64,000 bases of DNA from Rubellimicrobium sp. CFH 75288. Lineage in GTDB: Bacteria; Pseudomonadota; Alphaproteobacteria; Rhodobacterales; Rhodobacteraceae. The notes beneath the pieces were generated by a model. It searched no databases. It was not told the origin of the DNA and saw only the letters and a program-made list of their open reading frames with translations. Location of the stretch: positions 372,001 to 436,000 of the forward strand of contig NZ_WYDP01000003.1 in the NCBI RefSeq assembly GCF_009904055.1, written 5' to 3'. Made by a program: the position numbers and the translations under genes. This document shows, piece by piece, positions 1-8,393 of the stretch (position 1 is the stretch's first letter; each line of letters begins with the position of its first letter).

Positions 1-3000
1 CACGCCGCCGAGCGGGTCCATCCCCGCCACGGCCGCCGGGTCGAGCGTGCCCCGCGCCTCGACCGCGCGGCCCCCGAGGCTGCGGACCGCCTCGGCCTGG
101 GCGTGGGCGGCGTCCTCTCCGGGGCCGAGGCAGAGGAGGGCCGCGCGGGGGGCGTGGTGGAGGCGGTTCGACTCGCCCGTGGGGCCCGGCATGGTCAGCG
201 GCTCGGGCCGGGGGGCGGGAGCGCGGTCGGCCTCGATCAGCAGCGCGACGACGCGGGCGGGATCGTCGGGGCCGCTCCAGCCGCCGGTGGCGCTCTCGGG
301 CGGGAAGGGGCCGAAGCGGGGCAGGTAGTGGGGACCCCCGGCCTTGGGACCCGTGCCCGAGAGCCCCTCGCCGCCGAAGGGCTGGGAGCCCACCACGGCG
401 CCGATCTGATTGCGGTTGACGTAGATGTTGCCCGCGCGGACGGTCTCGATCGCCTGCTGGACGCGGTCGTCGATCCGGGTGTGGAGGCCGAAGGTCAGGC
501 CGTAGCCCGTGGCGTTGACCGACCGCAGGGTGGCGGCGAGGTCCTCGGCCCGGAAGGTGGCGATGTGGAGGACGGGGCCGAACACCTCGCGCGTGACGGC
601 GGCGATCGAGGGGACGCGGATCGCGACCGGGGCGACGAAGGTGCCGCCGGAGGGGGCGCCGAGTTCGGCGAGGATGCGCCCCTCGGCCCGGGCCTGTTCG
701 ACATGGGCGAGGATGGCGCGGCGCGCGCCCTCGTCGATGACGGGGCCGATATCGGTGGACAGCGCCCAGGGATCGCCGAGGCGCAGTTCGGCCATGGCGC
801 CCCGGAGCATCTCGAGCACGCCCCCGGCCACGTCCTCCTGCACGAGGAGGCAGCGCAGCGCCGAGCAGCGCTGGCCGGCGGAGCGGAAGGCGGAGGCGAT
901 GACGTCGCGCACGGCCTGTTCGGGCAGGGCGGTCGAGTCCACGACCATGGCGTTGATGCCCCCCGTCTCGGCGATGAGGCGGCGGCCGGGGGGGCCCTCG
1001 GCCAGGGTGCGGCGGATGGCCTGCGCCGTGGCGGTGGAGCCGGTGAAGGCCACGCCCGCGAGTTCGGGCCGCGCGGTCAGCGCGGCGCCCGTCCCGGCCC
1101 CGCCGGGCAGCAGTTGCAGCGCGGCGCGGGGGACGCCGGCCTCGTGCAGCCAGGCGGTCGCGCGGGCGGCGATCAGCGGCGTCTGGGGCGCGGGCTTGGC
1201 GAGCACCGCGTTGCCCGCGGCCAGCGCGGCCGCGATCTGCCCCGTGAAGATGGCGAGCGGGAAGTTCCAGGGCGAGATGCAGGCCCAGATCCCGCCGCCG
1301 GGGGGCGGGGCGGTGCGCTCGGCCTCGGCGGCGTAGAAGCGCAGGAAGTCCACGGCCTCGCGCAGCTCGCCCACGGCGTCGGGGAGCGTCTTGCCCGCCT
1401 CGCGCGCGAGCAGCGCGAGGATCTCGCCCTCGTGTGCCTCGAGAAGGTCCGAGGCACGGCGGAGCGTGGCGGCGCGCTGGGCGAGGGGGGCGTCCCAGGG
1501 GCGGGCCAGCGCGGCGGCGCGGGCGACGGTCTGCGCGGCGGCCTCGGCCGCGCGGCCGGTGGGGCGGCCGGTCGCGGGCTCGCGCGTCTCGTGCGCGGGG
1601 CCGGCGGGGGGCGCGTCGTCGGCGAGGATCGGGGCGGCCTGCCAGAGGGCGTCGCGGAAGGGGGCGCGGGCGGCCTCGAGGGCGGAGAGGGTGGCGCGGT
1701 CCGAAAGGTCGCGGCCGCGGGAGTTCAGCCGGGCGGGCAGGAACAGTTCGGGCGCGGTCCGCACGCGGCGTGGCGGCAGGGGGGCGAAGGGGTCGGGCGC
1801 CACCTGTTCGGGGGGGATGGAGGCGTCCACGATGCGGTTGACGAAGGACGAGTTGGCGCCGTTCTCCAGAAGCCGGCGGACGAGATAGGCGAGCAGGTCG
1901 CGATGCGCGCCCACGGGGGCGTAGATGCGCAGGCGCGTCCCCTCCTGCGCGGCGAGCAGGTCGTGCAGCGCCTCGCCCATGCCGTGAAGGCGCTGGAACT
2001 CCCACGAATCGGGGCCGAGGCCGGCCTGCCGCGTCATGTGGAGGATGGCGGCGGCGCTGTGGGCGTTGTGGGTCGCGAACTGGGGATAAAGGCGGTCGGC
2101 GCGGGCCACGAGACGGCGCGCGCAGGCGAGAAACGAGATGTCGGTCGCGGCCTTGGCGGTGAAGACGGGGAAATCGGGCAGCCCCTCGACCTGGGCGCGC
2201 TTGATCTCGCTGTCCCAGTAGGCGCCCTTGACGAGCCGGACCATGAGGCGGCGGCCCAGACGCTGCGCCTGGGCGTCGAGCCAGTCGATCACCGCCCCCG
2301 CGCGCCGCCCGTAGGCCTGAACCACGACGCCGAAGCCGTCCCAGCCCGCGAGCGAGGGATCGGCGAGGACCGTCTCGATCACGTCGAGCGAGAGGGCGAG
2401 GCGGTCCTGCTCCTCGGCGTCGATGTTGAGGCCCATGCCGGCGGCGGCGGCCGCTTGCGCGAGCGACAGGAGGCGGGGGGCGAGCTCGGACAGCACGCGG
2501 TCGCGCTGGGCCTCTTCGTAGCGGGGGTGCAGCGCGGAGAGCTTGACCGAGATGCCGGGATTGCGCGCGACCCCGCCCCGGCTGCAGTCGGTCGCGACCG
2601 CGGCGATGGCGCGGGCATAGGCGTCGTGATAGGCGTCGGCGTCGGCCATCGTGCGCGCGGCCTCGCCCAGCATGTCGTAGCTGTGGGTCTGGCCCCTCTC
2701 CTCGCGCGGGCGCGCGCGGGCGCGGGCGTCCTCGATCGTCTCGCCCAGGACGAACTGGCGGCCCATCTCGCGCATGACGCGGGCGACGGCGGCGCGGATG
2801 ACGGGCTCTCCCAGGCGGCGGACGGCGCCGCGCAGGCGGCCCGCGATGCCCGGCGGCGTGTCGTCGAGCACGCGCCCCGTCAGCATCAGCGCCCAGGTGG
2901 AGGCGTTCACCAGGGGCGAGGCCGAGCGGCCCAGATGGCGGCCCCAGTCGGAGGGGGCGATCTTGTCCTCGATCAGCGCGTCCATCGTGGTGGGATCGGG

Positions 3001-3303
3001 CACGCGCAGCAGCGCCTCGGCCAGGCACATGAGCGCCACGCCCTCGTCGGTCGAGAGGCCGTATTCGGCGAGAAAGGATTCCATCAGGCCGGGGCGGCCG
3101 GCGGCGCGGATGTCGCGCACGAGCCGCGCGGTGCGGTCGGCGAGCGCGGCGCGGGCGTCCTCGTCGAGCGCGGCCTCGGCGCGGAGGCGATCGAGGAGGG
3201 GTTCCTCGGGGGCGAGGGCGTCGCGTTCGATGGCCTCGCGGAAGGGGGCGGGATCGGTTCCGGCCGGGGTCCGGTCGGGGCGCGGCGGGGCTTGGCGGTT
3301 CAT
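1..3303 (-). CDS. putA: Bifunctional proline dehydrogenase / L-glutamate gamma-semialdehyde dehydrogenase PutA (3' end outside window)
   Basis: It oxidises proline to glutamate in two steps at the inner face of the membrane. Translation from the ATG at 3303 gives 1101 residues before the window edge, so the C-terminus is missing. The N-terminus enters the proline dehydrogenase part with no ribbon-helix-helix domain, so this PutA should not repress itself. Proline dehydrogenase motifs GISVKLSALHPRYE, VRLVKGAYWD and FQRLHGMGE are present. The aldehyde dehydrogenase half shows SPWNFPLA, FTGSTA, ETGGINA and the catalytic Cys813 in GQRCSALR. It is divergent from an Lrp-type gene 113 bp away, which probably activates it in response to proline. 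The family assignment is secure. Confidence 0.97.
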   Translation of the reverse strand, partial: MNRQAPPRPDRTPAGTDPAPFREAIERDALAPEEPLLDRLRAEAALDEDARAALADRTARLVRDIRAAGRPGLMESFLAEYGLSTDEGVALMCLAEALLRVPDPTTMDALIEDKIAPSDWGRHLGRSASPLVNASTWALMLTGRVLDDTPPGIAGRLRGAVRRLGEPVIRAAVARVMREMGRQFVLGETIEDARARARPREERGQTHSYDMLGEAARTMADADAYHDAYARAIAAVATDCSRGGVARNPGISVKLSALHPRYEEAQRDRVLSELAPRLLSLAQAAAAAGMGLNIDAEEQDRLALSLDVIETVLADPSLAGWDGFGVVVQAYGRRAGAVIDWLDAQAQRLGRRLMVRLVKGAYWDSEIKRAQVEGLPDFPVFTAKAATDISFLACARRLVARADRLYPQFATHNAHSAAAILHMTRQAGLGPDSWEFQRLHGMGEALHDLLAAQEGTRLRIYAPVGAHRDLLAYLVRRLLENGANSSFVNRIVDASIPPEQVAPDPFAPLPPRRVRTAPELFLPARLNSRGRDLSDRATLSALEAARAPFRDALWQAAPILADDAPPAGPAHETREPATGRPTGRAAEAAAQTVARAAALARPWDAPLAQRAATLRRASDLLEAHEGEILALLAREAGKTLPDAVGELREAVDFLRFYAAEAERTAPPPGGGIWACISPWNFPLAIFTGQIAAALAAGNAVLAKPAPQTPLIAARATAWLHEAGVPRAALQLLPGGAGTGAALTARPELAGVAFTGSTATAQAIRRTLAEGPPGRRLIAETGGINAMVVDSTALPEQAVRDVIASAFRSAGQRCSALRCLLVQEDVAGGVLEMLRGAMAELRLGDPWALSTDIGPVIDEGARRAILAHVEQARAEGRILAELGAPSGGTFVAPVAIRVPSIAAVTREVFGPVLHIATFRAEDLAATLRSVNATGYGLTFGLHTRIDDRVQQAIETVRAGNIYVNRNQIGAVVGSQPFGGEGLSGTGPKAGGPHYLPRFGPFPPESATGGWSGPDDPARVVALLIEADRAPAPRPEPLTMPGPTGESNRLHHAPRAALLCLGPGEDAAHAQAEAVRSLGGRAVEARGTLDPAAVAGMDPLGGV

Positions 3304-3416
3304 GGGCGGGCACCGAGCTGATTCGGGTGTTTCGGCCAGACTACACCCGTCGCGGGGGGCGTTGCGTCCGTCGGCCGGGGAGCGCACGGTCGCTTTACCT
3401 TTTCTTAAGGATCAGC

Positions 3417-3899
3417 ATGGACGAATCGCCTCCGCTGGACCGGATCGACCGCCGCATCCTGGAGGTGGTCGAGCGCGAGGGGCGCATCACCGTCGCCGCG
3501 CTGGCCGAGCGGGTGGGGCTGTCGCGCAGCCCGGTGCAGGCGCGGCTGCGGCGGCTGGAGGAGGCGGGCGCCATTCGCGGCTGGCGCGCGGTGCTGGACC
3601 CCGGGGCGGTGGGGCGGGCGCATGTCGCGTTCGTGGAGGTGAAGCTGTCTGACACGCGCGAGGCGGCGCTGGCGGCGTTCAACCGCGCCGTCCTGGCGCT
3701 GCCCGAGGTGGAAGCCTGCCACATGATCGCGGGGCGGTTCGACTATCTGCTGAAGGTGCGCACGCGCGGGATCGCGGAGTACCGCGCCGCCCTGGCCGAG
3801 CGGATCTCGACCCTGCCGCATGTGGCGGCGACCTCGACCTATGTGGCGATGGAGACGGTCAAGGAGGAGGGGCTTCCGGCCGGCGGGCGGCGGGGCTAG
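3417..3899 (+). CDS. putR: Lrp/AsnC-family regulator, probable proline-responsive activator of putA
   Basis: It is a 160-residue Lrp/AsnC protein, the usual family length. The N-terminal helix-turn-helix lies in LDRIDRRILEVVEREGRITV and AERVGLSRSPVQARLRRLEE. A RAM-type ligand and oligomerisation half follows (HVAFVEVKL, VEACHMIAGRFDYLLKV). The ATG at 3417 was chosen because AAGGA lies seven bases upstream and the protein begins cleanly at the HTH; an upstream start would add an unrelated arginine-rich tail. Its position divergent from putA matches putR of Rhodobacter and Agrobacterium, where the product activates putA. The putR name rests on this context; the family is certain. Confidence 0.88.
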   Translation: MDESPPLDRIDRRILEVVEREGRITVAALAERVGLSRSPVQARLRRLEEAGAIRGWRAVLDPGAVGRAHVAFVEVKLSDTREAALAAFNRAVLALPEVEACHMIAGRFDYLLKVRTRGIAEYRAALAERISTLPHVAATSTYVAMETVKEEGLPAGGRRG

Positions 3900-3925
3900 G
3901 GTCCCGTCCGCGCCCGTGGCGGGCG

Positions 3926-4009
3926 GCCCGCGTGGTGGAACGGCAGACACGGGCGACTTAAAATCGCCTGCCTTCGGGCATCCGGGTTCGACCCCCGGCG
4001 CGGGCACCA
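3926..4009 (+). tRNA. tRNA-Leu (anticodon UAA)
   Basis: The acceptor arm GCCCGCG (3926-3932) pairs with CGCGGGC (3999-4005), followed by discriminator A and an encoded CCA (4007-4009). The anticodon stem GGCGA/TCGCC (3952-3956/3964-3968) closes a seven-base loop with TAA at 3959-3961. A variable arm and the T loop GGTTCGACCCC are visible. The length of 84 fits a class II tRNA. It ends only five bases before the stop codon of the convergent nitrilase gene. Confidence 0.97.
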
Positions 4010-4014
4010 GCCCT

Positions 4015-4773
4015 TCAGGACAGGTGGCGCAGGTCGGCGGCCTGGGTCGAGAGGCGGGCGGGGTCCGGTTCGGGCAGGTCCGCGACGAGGAGCGCCGGCC
4101 CCTCTCCGGCCAGCGCCAGCACCTCTCCGTGCGGGCCCGCGATCTGGGAGCCGCCGACATAGCGCAGGTCGCCCTCGGTGCCGCAGTAATTGGCGTAGGC
4201 GATGGCAAGGCCGTGATTGGCGGCCATGGCGGGGATCGTGTGGCGCACGACATGGACAAAGGGCGCCATGTTGGCCGTGGGCACGCAGACGAGGCGGACG
4301 CCGCGGGCGGCGAGCGCGGCCATGTGGGGAGCGAATTCGGCGTCGTAGCAGATGAGGAGCGCGACGCGGAGGCCCCCTGCCTCGAAGGTGGCGTAGGCGT
4401 CGCCGGGCTCGTAGAGGGCGCGTTCGCGCGGGCCGTAGAGCTGGATCTTGCGGTAGTTCGCCACCTCGCGGCCTGCAGGGTCGAAGACCACCGCGCTGTT
4501 GCGCAGGCGGTCGCCGTCGCGTTCGGCATAGCCGAGGACGAGGCCGCAGCTCGCGTCGCGGCAGAGGTCGGCGGCGCGGGCCATCGCGTCGTCGTCGCGG
4601 CGCAGGGCGCGGGCGGCAATCTCGGGGTGGTTGTAGCCGGGCAGGAACGCCTCGGGGGCGACGAGGAGCGCGGCCCCGGCGGCACCGGCCGCGCGGAGCG
4701 CGCAACCGAGCCGGTCGAGCGCGCGGGGGATGTCGCCCCCGGGCGAGGGCTCCTGCAGGACGGCGATGCGCAT
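4015..4773 (-). CDS. Carbon-nitrogen hydrolase (nitrilase superfamily)
   Basis: It is a cytoplasmic 252-residue amidohydrolase of the nitrilase fold that would hydrolyse a C-N bond in an amide, nitrile or carbamoyl compound. The catalytic triad is visible as Glu41 (VAPEAFLPGYN), Lys109 (NYRKIQLYG) and Cys142 (LLICYDAEFAPH). The WFEF-type amidase tail is absent. It starts 34 bp downstream of the sugar-acid dehydratase gene on the same strand, so both are probably cotranscribed. That pairing is unusual, because sugar-acid routes rarely need a C-N hydrolase; the substrate may be an amide or lactam of a sugar acid. The exact substrate cannot be read from the sequence. Confidence 0.87.
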   Translation of the reverse strand: MRIAVLQEPSPGGDIPRALDRLGCALRAAGAAGAALLVAPEAFLPGYNHPEIAARALRRDDDAMARAADLCRDASCGLVLGYAERDGDRLRNSAVVFDPAGREVANYRKIQLYGPRERALYEPGDAYATFEAGGLRVALLICYDAEFAPHMAALAARGVRLVCVPTANMAPFVHVVRHTIPAMAANHGLAIAYANYCGTEGDLRYVGGSQIAGPHGEVLALAGEGPALLVADLPEPDPARLSTQAADLRHLS

Positions 4774-4807
4774 GGGCTGGTCTCCTGTCCCTGCTGCCGC
4801 GGGGCGG

Positions 4808-6589
4808 TCAGTGGTTGTCGCGCGGCAGGTCGTGGACGATACGCCGGTAGGCGGTGGCGAGCTCGAGGCAGCCGCCGTCGGCGAGCTGGCCCACATGGGT
4901 GCGGTAGATCTCCTGCCAGGGGGTCTGGTGGTGGAGCGGGGGCGGGGTCCAGGCGGCGCGGCGCCTCTCCCATTCCTCCTCGGGGACGAGGGCGTTCAGC
5001 GTGCAGGCGTTGAGATCGAGCCGGACCCGGTCGCCGGTCTGCAGGAGCGCGAGGCCGCCGCCCACCGCCGCCTCGGGGGAGGCGTTGAGGATCGAGGGGC
5101 TCTCGGAGGTGCCGGACTGGCGGCCGTCGCCGACGGTGGGCAGGTGGTTGATGCCCGCGCGCAGCAGCGCGTCGGGGGGTTGCATGTTCACCACCTCGGC
5201 CGAGCCGGGATAGCCCACGCAGCCCACGCCGCGGATGAACAGGATGGTGCGGTCGTCGATGGCGAGCGCGGGGTCGTTGATCCGTTCGTGGTAGTCCTCG
5301 GGGCCCTCGAAGACGACGGCGCGGGCCTCGAAGACGCCTTCGCGGCCGGGCTCGGACAGGAAGCGGTCGTGGAAGTCGCGCGAGATGACGCTGGTCTTCA
5401 TCAGCGCCGAGTCGAAAAGGTTGCCGGACAGGACGAGAAAGCCCGCCCGGTCGCGCAGGGGCGAGTCGTAGGGCCGGATCACGGCGTGGTCGCGGCTCTC
5501 CCAGCCGGCGAGGTTCTCGCCCATCGGGCGGCCGGTGACGGTCATGGGGGTGTCGTGGAGGCGGCCGGCCTTGCGCAGTTCTCCCATCACGGCCGGCACG
5601 CCGCCGGCGCGGAAGAACGCCTCGCCCAGAAACTGGCCCGCAGGCTGCATGTTCACGAGGAGGGGCACGTCGAAGCCCACGCGCTGCCAGTCGGTCACGT
5701 GGAGGTCCACGCCGGCATGGCGCGCCACGGCCTGGAGGTGCGGCGGCGCGTTGGTCGAGCCGCCGATGGCCGAGCAGACGACGATGGCGTTCTCGAACGC
5801 CTCGCGCGTGAGGATGGCGGAGGGGCGCAGCTCCTCGTGGACCATCTGCACGATGCGGCGGCCGGTCTCGTAGGCCATGGCCATGCGCTCGCGGAAGGGG
5901 GCGGGGATGGCCGAGCAGCCGGTGAGCGACATGCCCAGCGCCTCGGCCATGGCGTTCATGGTGCTGGCCGTGCCCATCGTGTTGCAATGCCCGAGGCTGG
6001 GCGCGCTGGCGCAGACGCGGGCCATGAACTCGGCGTAGTCGATGACTCCTTCGGCCAGCAGGCGGCGGCTTTCCCAGACGATGGTGCCCGAGCCCGCAAG
6101 CTGGCCGTTCCACCAGCCGTCAAGCATCGGCCCGCCCGAGAGGACGATGGCGGGCAGGTCCACGGTGGCCGCGCCCATCAGCATGGCTGGCGTGGTCTTG
6201 TCGCAGCCGGTGGTGAGCACCACGCCGTCGATCGGGTAGCCGTGGAGCACCTCGACGAGGCTGAGATAGGCGAGGTTGCGGTCGAGCGCGGCGGTGGGGC
6301 GCTTGCCGGTCTCCTGGATGGGGTGGACGGGGAATTCCATCGGCACGCCGCCCGCGTCGCGGATGCCCGCCTTGACGCGGTCCATCAGGAAGACGTGGAT
6401 CTTGTTGCAGGGGGCGAGGTCGCTGCCCGTCTGGGCGATGCCGATCACCGGGCGGTCGCCCTGAAGCTCGCCCCGCGTGTATTCCTGGTTGAGGTAGCGC
6501 TCGATGTAGAGCGCGGTCATGCCGGGATTGTTGGGGTTGTCGAACCATTCCTGGCTGCGGAACTTCTTGCGGGCGCGGGTGTCGGCCAT
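4808..6589 (-). CDS. IlvD/Edd-family sugar-acid dehydratase (L-arabinonate/D-xylonate dehydratase type)
   Basis: It is a 593-residue Fe-S dehydratase of the IlvD/Edd family that removes water from an aldonic acid to give a 2-keto-3-deoxy acid. Cluster ligands are Cys61 (LAPCNK), Cys129 (TTGCDKTTPA, with Lys131 beside it) and Cys202 (LGHCNTMGTASTMN). The length and N-terminal motif KKFRSQEWFDNPNNPGM match the sugar-acid branch (AraC/XylD-like) rather than branched-chain amino-acid IlvD. A LacI-type regulator lies upstream and a divergent TRAP importer nearby, which together suggest uptake and dehydration of a sugar acid. No aldolase or semialdehyde dehydrogenase sits in this operon, so later steps must be encoded elsewhere. 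Confidence 0.9.
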   Translation of the reverse strand: MADTRARKKFRSQEWFDNPNNPGMTALYIERYLNQEYTRGELQGDRPVIGIAQTGSDLAPCNKIHVFLMDRVKAGIRDAGGVPMEFPVHPIQETGKRPTAALDRNLAYLSLVEVLHGYPIDGVVLTTGCDKTTPAMLMGAATVDLPAIVLSGGPMLDGWWNGQLAGSGTIVWESRRLLAEGVIDYAEFMARVCASAPSLGHCNTMGTASTMNAMAEALGMSLTGCSAIPAPFRERMAMAYETGRRIVQMVHEELRPSAILTREAFENAIVVCSAIGGSTNAPPHLQAVARHAGVDLHVTDWQRVGFDVPLLVNMQPAGQFLGEAFFRAGGVPAVMGELRKAGRLHDTPMTVTGRPMGENLAGWESRDHAVIRPYDSPLRDRAGFLVLSGNLFDSALMKTSVISRDFHDRFLSEPGREGVFEARAVVFEGPEDYHERINDPALAIDDRTILFIRGVGCVGYPGSAEVVNMQPPDALLRAGINHLPTVGDGRQSGTSESPSILNASPEAAVGGGLALLQTGDRVRLDLNACTLNALVPEEEWERRRAAWTPPPLHHQTPWQEIYRTHVGQLADGGCLELATAYRRIVHDLPRDNH

Positions 6590-6660
6590 GGCGGGTCCTC
6601 GGGCGGTGTGAAGGGAAGCGGGGCGGGAGCCGGGATCGGGCGGCGGGCGCGGGGGAGGGG

Positions 6661-7695
6661 TCATCCGGCCCCCTCGGGCAGGCGGCGGGTGCTGGCGCGG
6701 ACGACCAGCTCGAAGCCCGTGTCGCGGACCGGGTCCGCGGGCCTGTCGCCCGCGAGCGCGGCGGCGATCATCGCCATGGCCTCGGACCCCATCCGGTAGC
6801 GGTGGGTGCGCACGGTCGTCAGGCCCGGCTCCGCGCCGGCGGCGAGGTCGAGGTCGTTGAAGCCCGCGATGCCCATCTGGGCCGGGACGCGGATGCCGCG
6901 GGCGGTACATTCGAAGAGGGCCCCCAGCGCGACGTCGTCGTTGTTGGAGAACACCGCATCCGTGTCCGGGTGGAGCGCGAGCAGGTCGCCCATGAGCTGG
7001 CGGCCCACGGTCACGGAGGAGGGGCGAGGCGTGGTCAGCACGCGCTCGGGCAGGCCGGCCGACGCGATCTCCTGCCGGTAGCCGAACAGGCGTCGCTGGG
7101 CGCGCGGGTCCATGCGGGCGCCCAGAAAGGCGATGCGGCGGTAGCCCTGGTCGATCAGGTGGGCGACGGCGGCACGCGCGGCCTCGGCCTGGGGGCCGCC
7201 GATCATCATGTCGATCGGGTCGGGGCCGATCTCCATGACCTGCACTACCGGGCAGCCCATCCCGCGCAGGATCGCGCGCGAGGCGTCGGACTGGTCGATG
7301 CCGGCGACGATCATGCCGGCGGGGCGCTGGCTGGCGAACAGGCGCAGGATCGCCTCCTCGCGCGAGGAGAGATAGCGGGTGTTGGCGATCTGGGGCTGGA
7401 AGGGGCCGTCTCCGGCCGCGTCCATGACCCCGCGCAGGAGGTCGGCGAAGACGGAGTTGGTGACGGAGGGGATCACCACGCCGATCACCCGCGACCGCCC
7501 CGAGGCGAGGGTCTGGGCCGCCGGGTTGGGCACGTAGCCCAGCCGCGCCACCGCCGCGCGGACGCGGGCCAGCGTCTCGGGCGCCACGCGGTCGGGCGTG
7601 CGCAGCGCCCGCGACGCCGTGACAGCGCTAACACCCGAGGCCCGGGCAACGTCCCTCAGAGTATGGATCTGATTCGACTTGTATTTCTTGGCCAT
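6661..7695 (-). CDS. LacI-family transcriptional regulator of the sugar-acid/TRAP locus
   Basis: It is a 344-residue LacI-family repressor resembling gluconate-type regulators (GntR of the LacI family). The N-terminal HTH is TLRDVARASGVSAVTASRALR, followed by hinge helix residues NPAAQTLASGRSR and a periplasmic-binding-like sensor domain (VIGVVIPSVTNSVFADLLRG, SNNDDVALGALFE, GIAGFNDLDLA). It lies upstream of the dehydratase and is divergent from dctQMP. A LacI-type palindrome sits in the intergenic promoter at 7739-7753, which is the likely operator controlling the locus. The effector is probably a sugar acid or its keto derivative, by inference from its neighbours. Confidence 0.92.
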   Translation of the reverse strand: MAKKYKSNQIHTLRDVARASGVSAVTASRALRTPDRVAPETLARVRAAVARLGYVPNPAAQTLASGRSRVIGVVIPSVTNSVFADLLRGVMDAAGDGPFQPQIANTRYLSSREEAILRLFASQRPAGMIVAGIDQSDASRAILRGMGCPVVQVMEIGPDPIDMMIGGPQAEAARAAVAHLIDQGYRRIAFLGARMDPRAQRRLFGYRQEIASAGLPERVLTTPRPSSVTVGRQLMGDLLALHPDTDAVFSNNDDVALGALFECTARGIRVPAQMGIAGFNDLDLAAGAEPGLTTVRTHRYRMGSEAMAMIAAALAGDRPADPVRDTGFELVVRASTRRLPEGAG

Positions 7696-7731
7696 CGTGC
7701 GAGCCGGTCCACCCAGCGGGAGAGGACGGCA

Positions 7732-7761
7732 TTGACAGTGACATACGCTGTCATCTATGCC
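7732..7761 (+). promoter_or_regulatory. Promoter of dctQMP with LacI-type operator between -35 and -10
   Basis: A perfect -35 TTGACA (7732-7737) is followed after 18 bp by a weak -10 TATGCC (7756-7761). The spacer is almost filled by TGACATACGCTGTCA (7739-7753), an inverted repeat that reads TGACAGCGTATGTCA on the minus strand with the central CG typical of LacI-family operators. Repressor bound here would directly occlude RNA polymerase. This is inferred from sequence and position. Confidence 0.6.
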
Positions 7762-7828
7762 GAGACAAGCGCGGACAGCCCCTGAAGAGCGATCGCGCGG
7801 GTTCGCGGACCATGCCTGGGAGGAGGGT

Positions 7829-8362
7829 TTGGACGGGTTTCGGCGGGTCGAGCAGTGGGTGGTCCGCGCGGTCGAGGCGGTGCTGGTGCTGCTTCTGGCC
7901 GGCATGGTCGTGATGGTCTTCACCAACGTCGTGCTGCGCTACGGCTTCAACAGCGGGCTGACCGTCTCGGAGGAGATGTCGCGCTATTTCTTCGTCTGGC
8001 TGACCTTCATCGGCGCGGTGCTGGCGTTCCGGGACCATGCGCATCTGGGGGTGGAGACGGTCGTGCGGCGGCTGGGCCCGCGAGGGCGGCTGGTCTGCGT
8101 GGCGCTGTCGAACGCCATCATCCTGCTCTGCGCGGTCGTGCTGGTCTGGGGCACGTGGCGGCAGCACGCGATCAATGCCTCCATGACCGCACCGGTCGTG
8201 GGGCTGTCGATGATCTGGGTCTTTGGCGTCACCTATGTCACCGGGCTGGCCGTCGGCGCGATGGCGCTGGCGCGGCTGGTGCGGGCGCTCCTGGGGCGCG
8301 TCTCGGCCGAGGAGATGGCGCGCATCACCGGAGAATACGAGCCCGGCGAGGTGCGCCGGTGA
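7829..8362 (+). CDS. dctQ: TRAP transporter small permease DctQ (sugar-acid locus)
   Basis: It is the four-helix small membrane subunit of a TRAP transporter, 177 residues from the TTG at 7829. Motifs typical of DctQ include VFTNVVLRYGFNSGLTVSEEMSRYFFVWLTFIG, split here over helices one and two, and a charged cytoplasmic loop FRDHAHLGVE. I chose TTG 7829 because GGGAGGAGG (7818-7826) precedes it. The in-frame ATG at 7757 has no ribosome-binding site and falls inside the likely -10 box; it would add 24 polar residues not expected in DctQ. It forms an operon with dctM and dctP. Confidence 0.9.
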   Translation: MDGFRRVEQWVVRAVEAVLVLLLAGMVVMVFTNVVLRYGFNSGLTVSEEMSRYFFVWLTFIGAVLAFRDHAHLGVETVVRRLGPRGRLVCVALSNAIILLCAVVLVWGTWRQHAINASMTAPVVGLSMIWVFGVTYVTGLAVGAMALARLVRALLGRVSAEEMARITGEYEPGEVRR

Positions 8363-8393
8363 GCGGTGCCGAGGCAGGGGCGGGACCGGTCCG

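Noticed and set aside
103-3321. Very long plus-strand open frame opposite putA
   Set aside because: It is a GC-driven shadow: its translation is low-complexity Gly/Ala/Arg with no family match, while the minus strand reads as complete PutA domains.
3926-4009. tRNA-Leu as an integration site for a mobile element
   Set aside because: No integrase, direct repeat of the tRNA end or composition change is seen next to it; the neighbours look like ordinary chromosomal genes.
4808-6589. Dihydroxy-acid dehydratase IlvD of branched-chain amino-acid synthesis
   Set aside because: The N-terminal motif, length and the LacI/TRAP setting fit the sugar-acid branch of the family.
7757-7828. ATG 7757 as the start of dctQ
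   Set aside because: There is no ribosome-binding site, it overlaps the predicted -10 box, and it adds a polar extension unusual for DctQ; TTG 7829 has a strong Shine-Dalgarno sequence.
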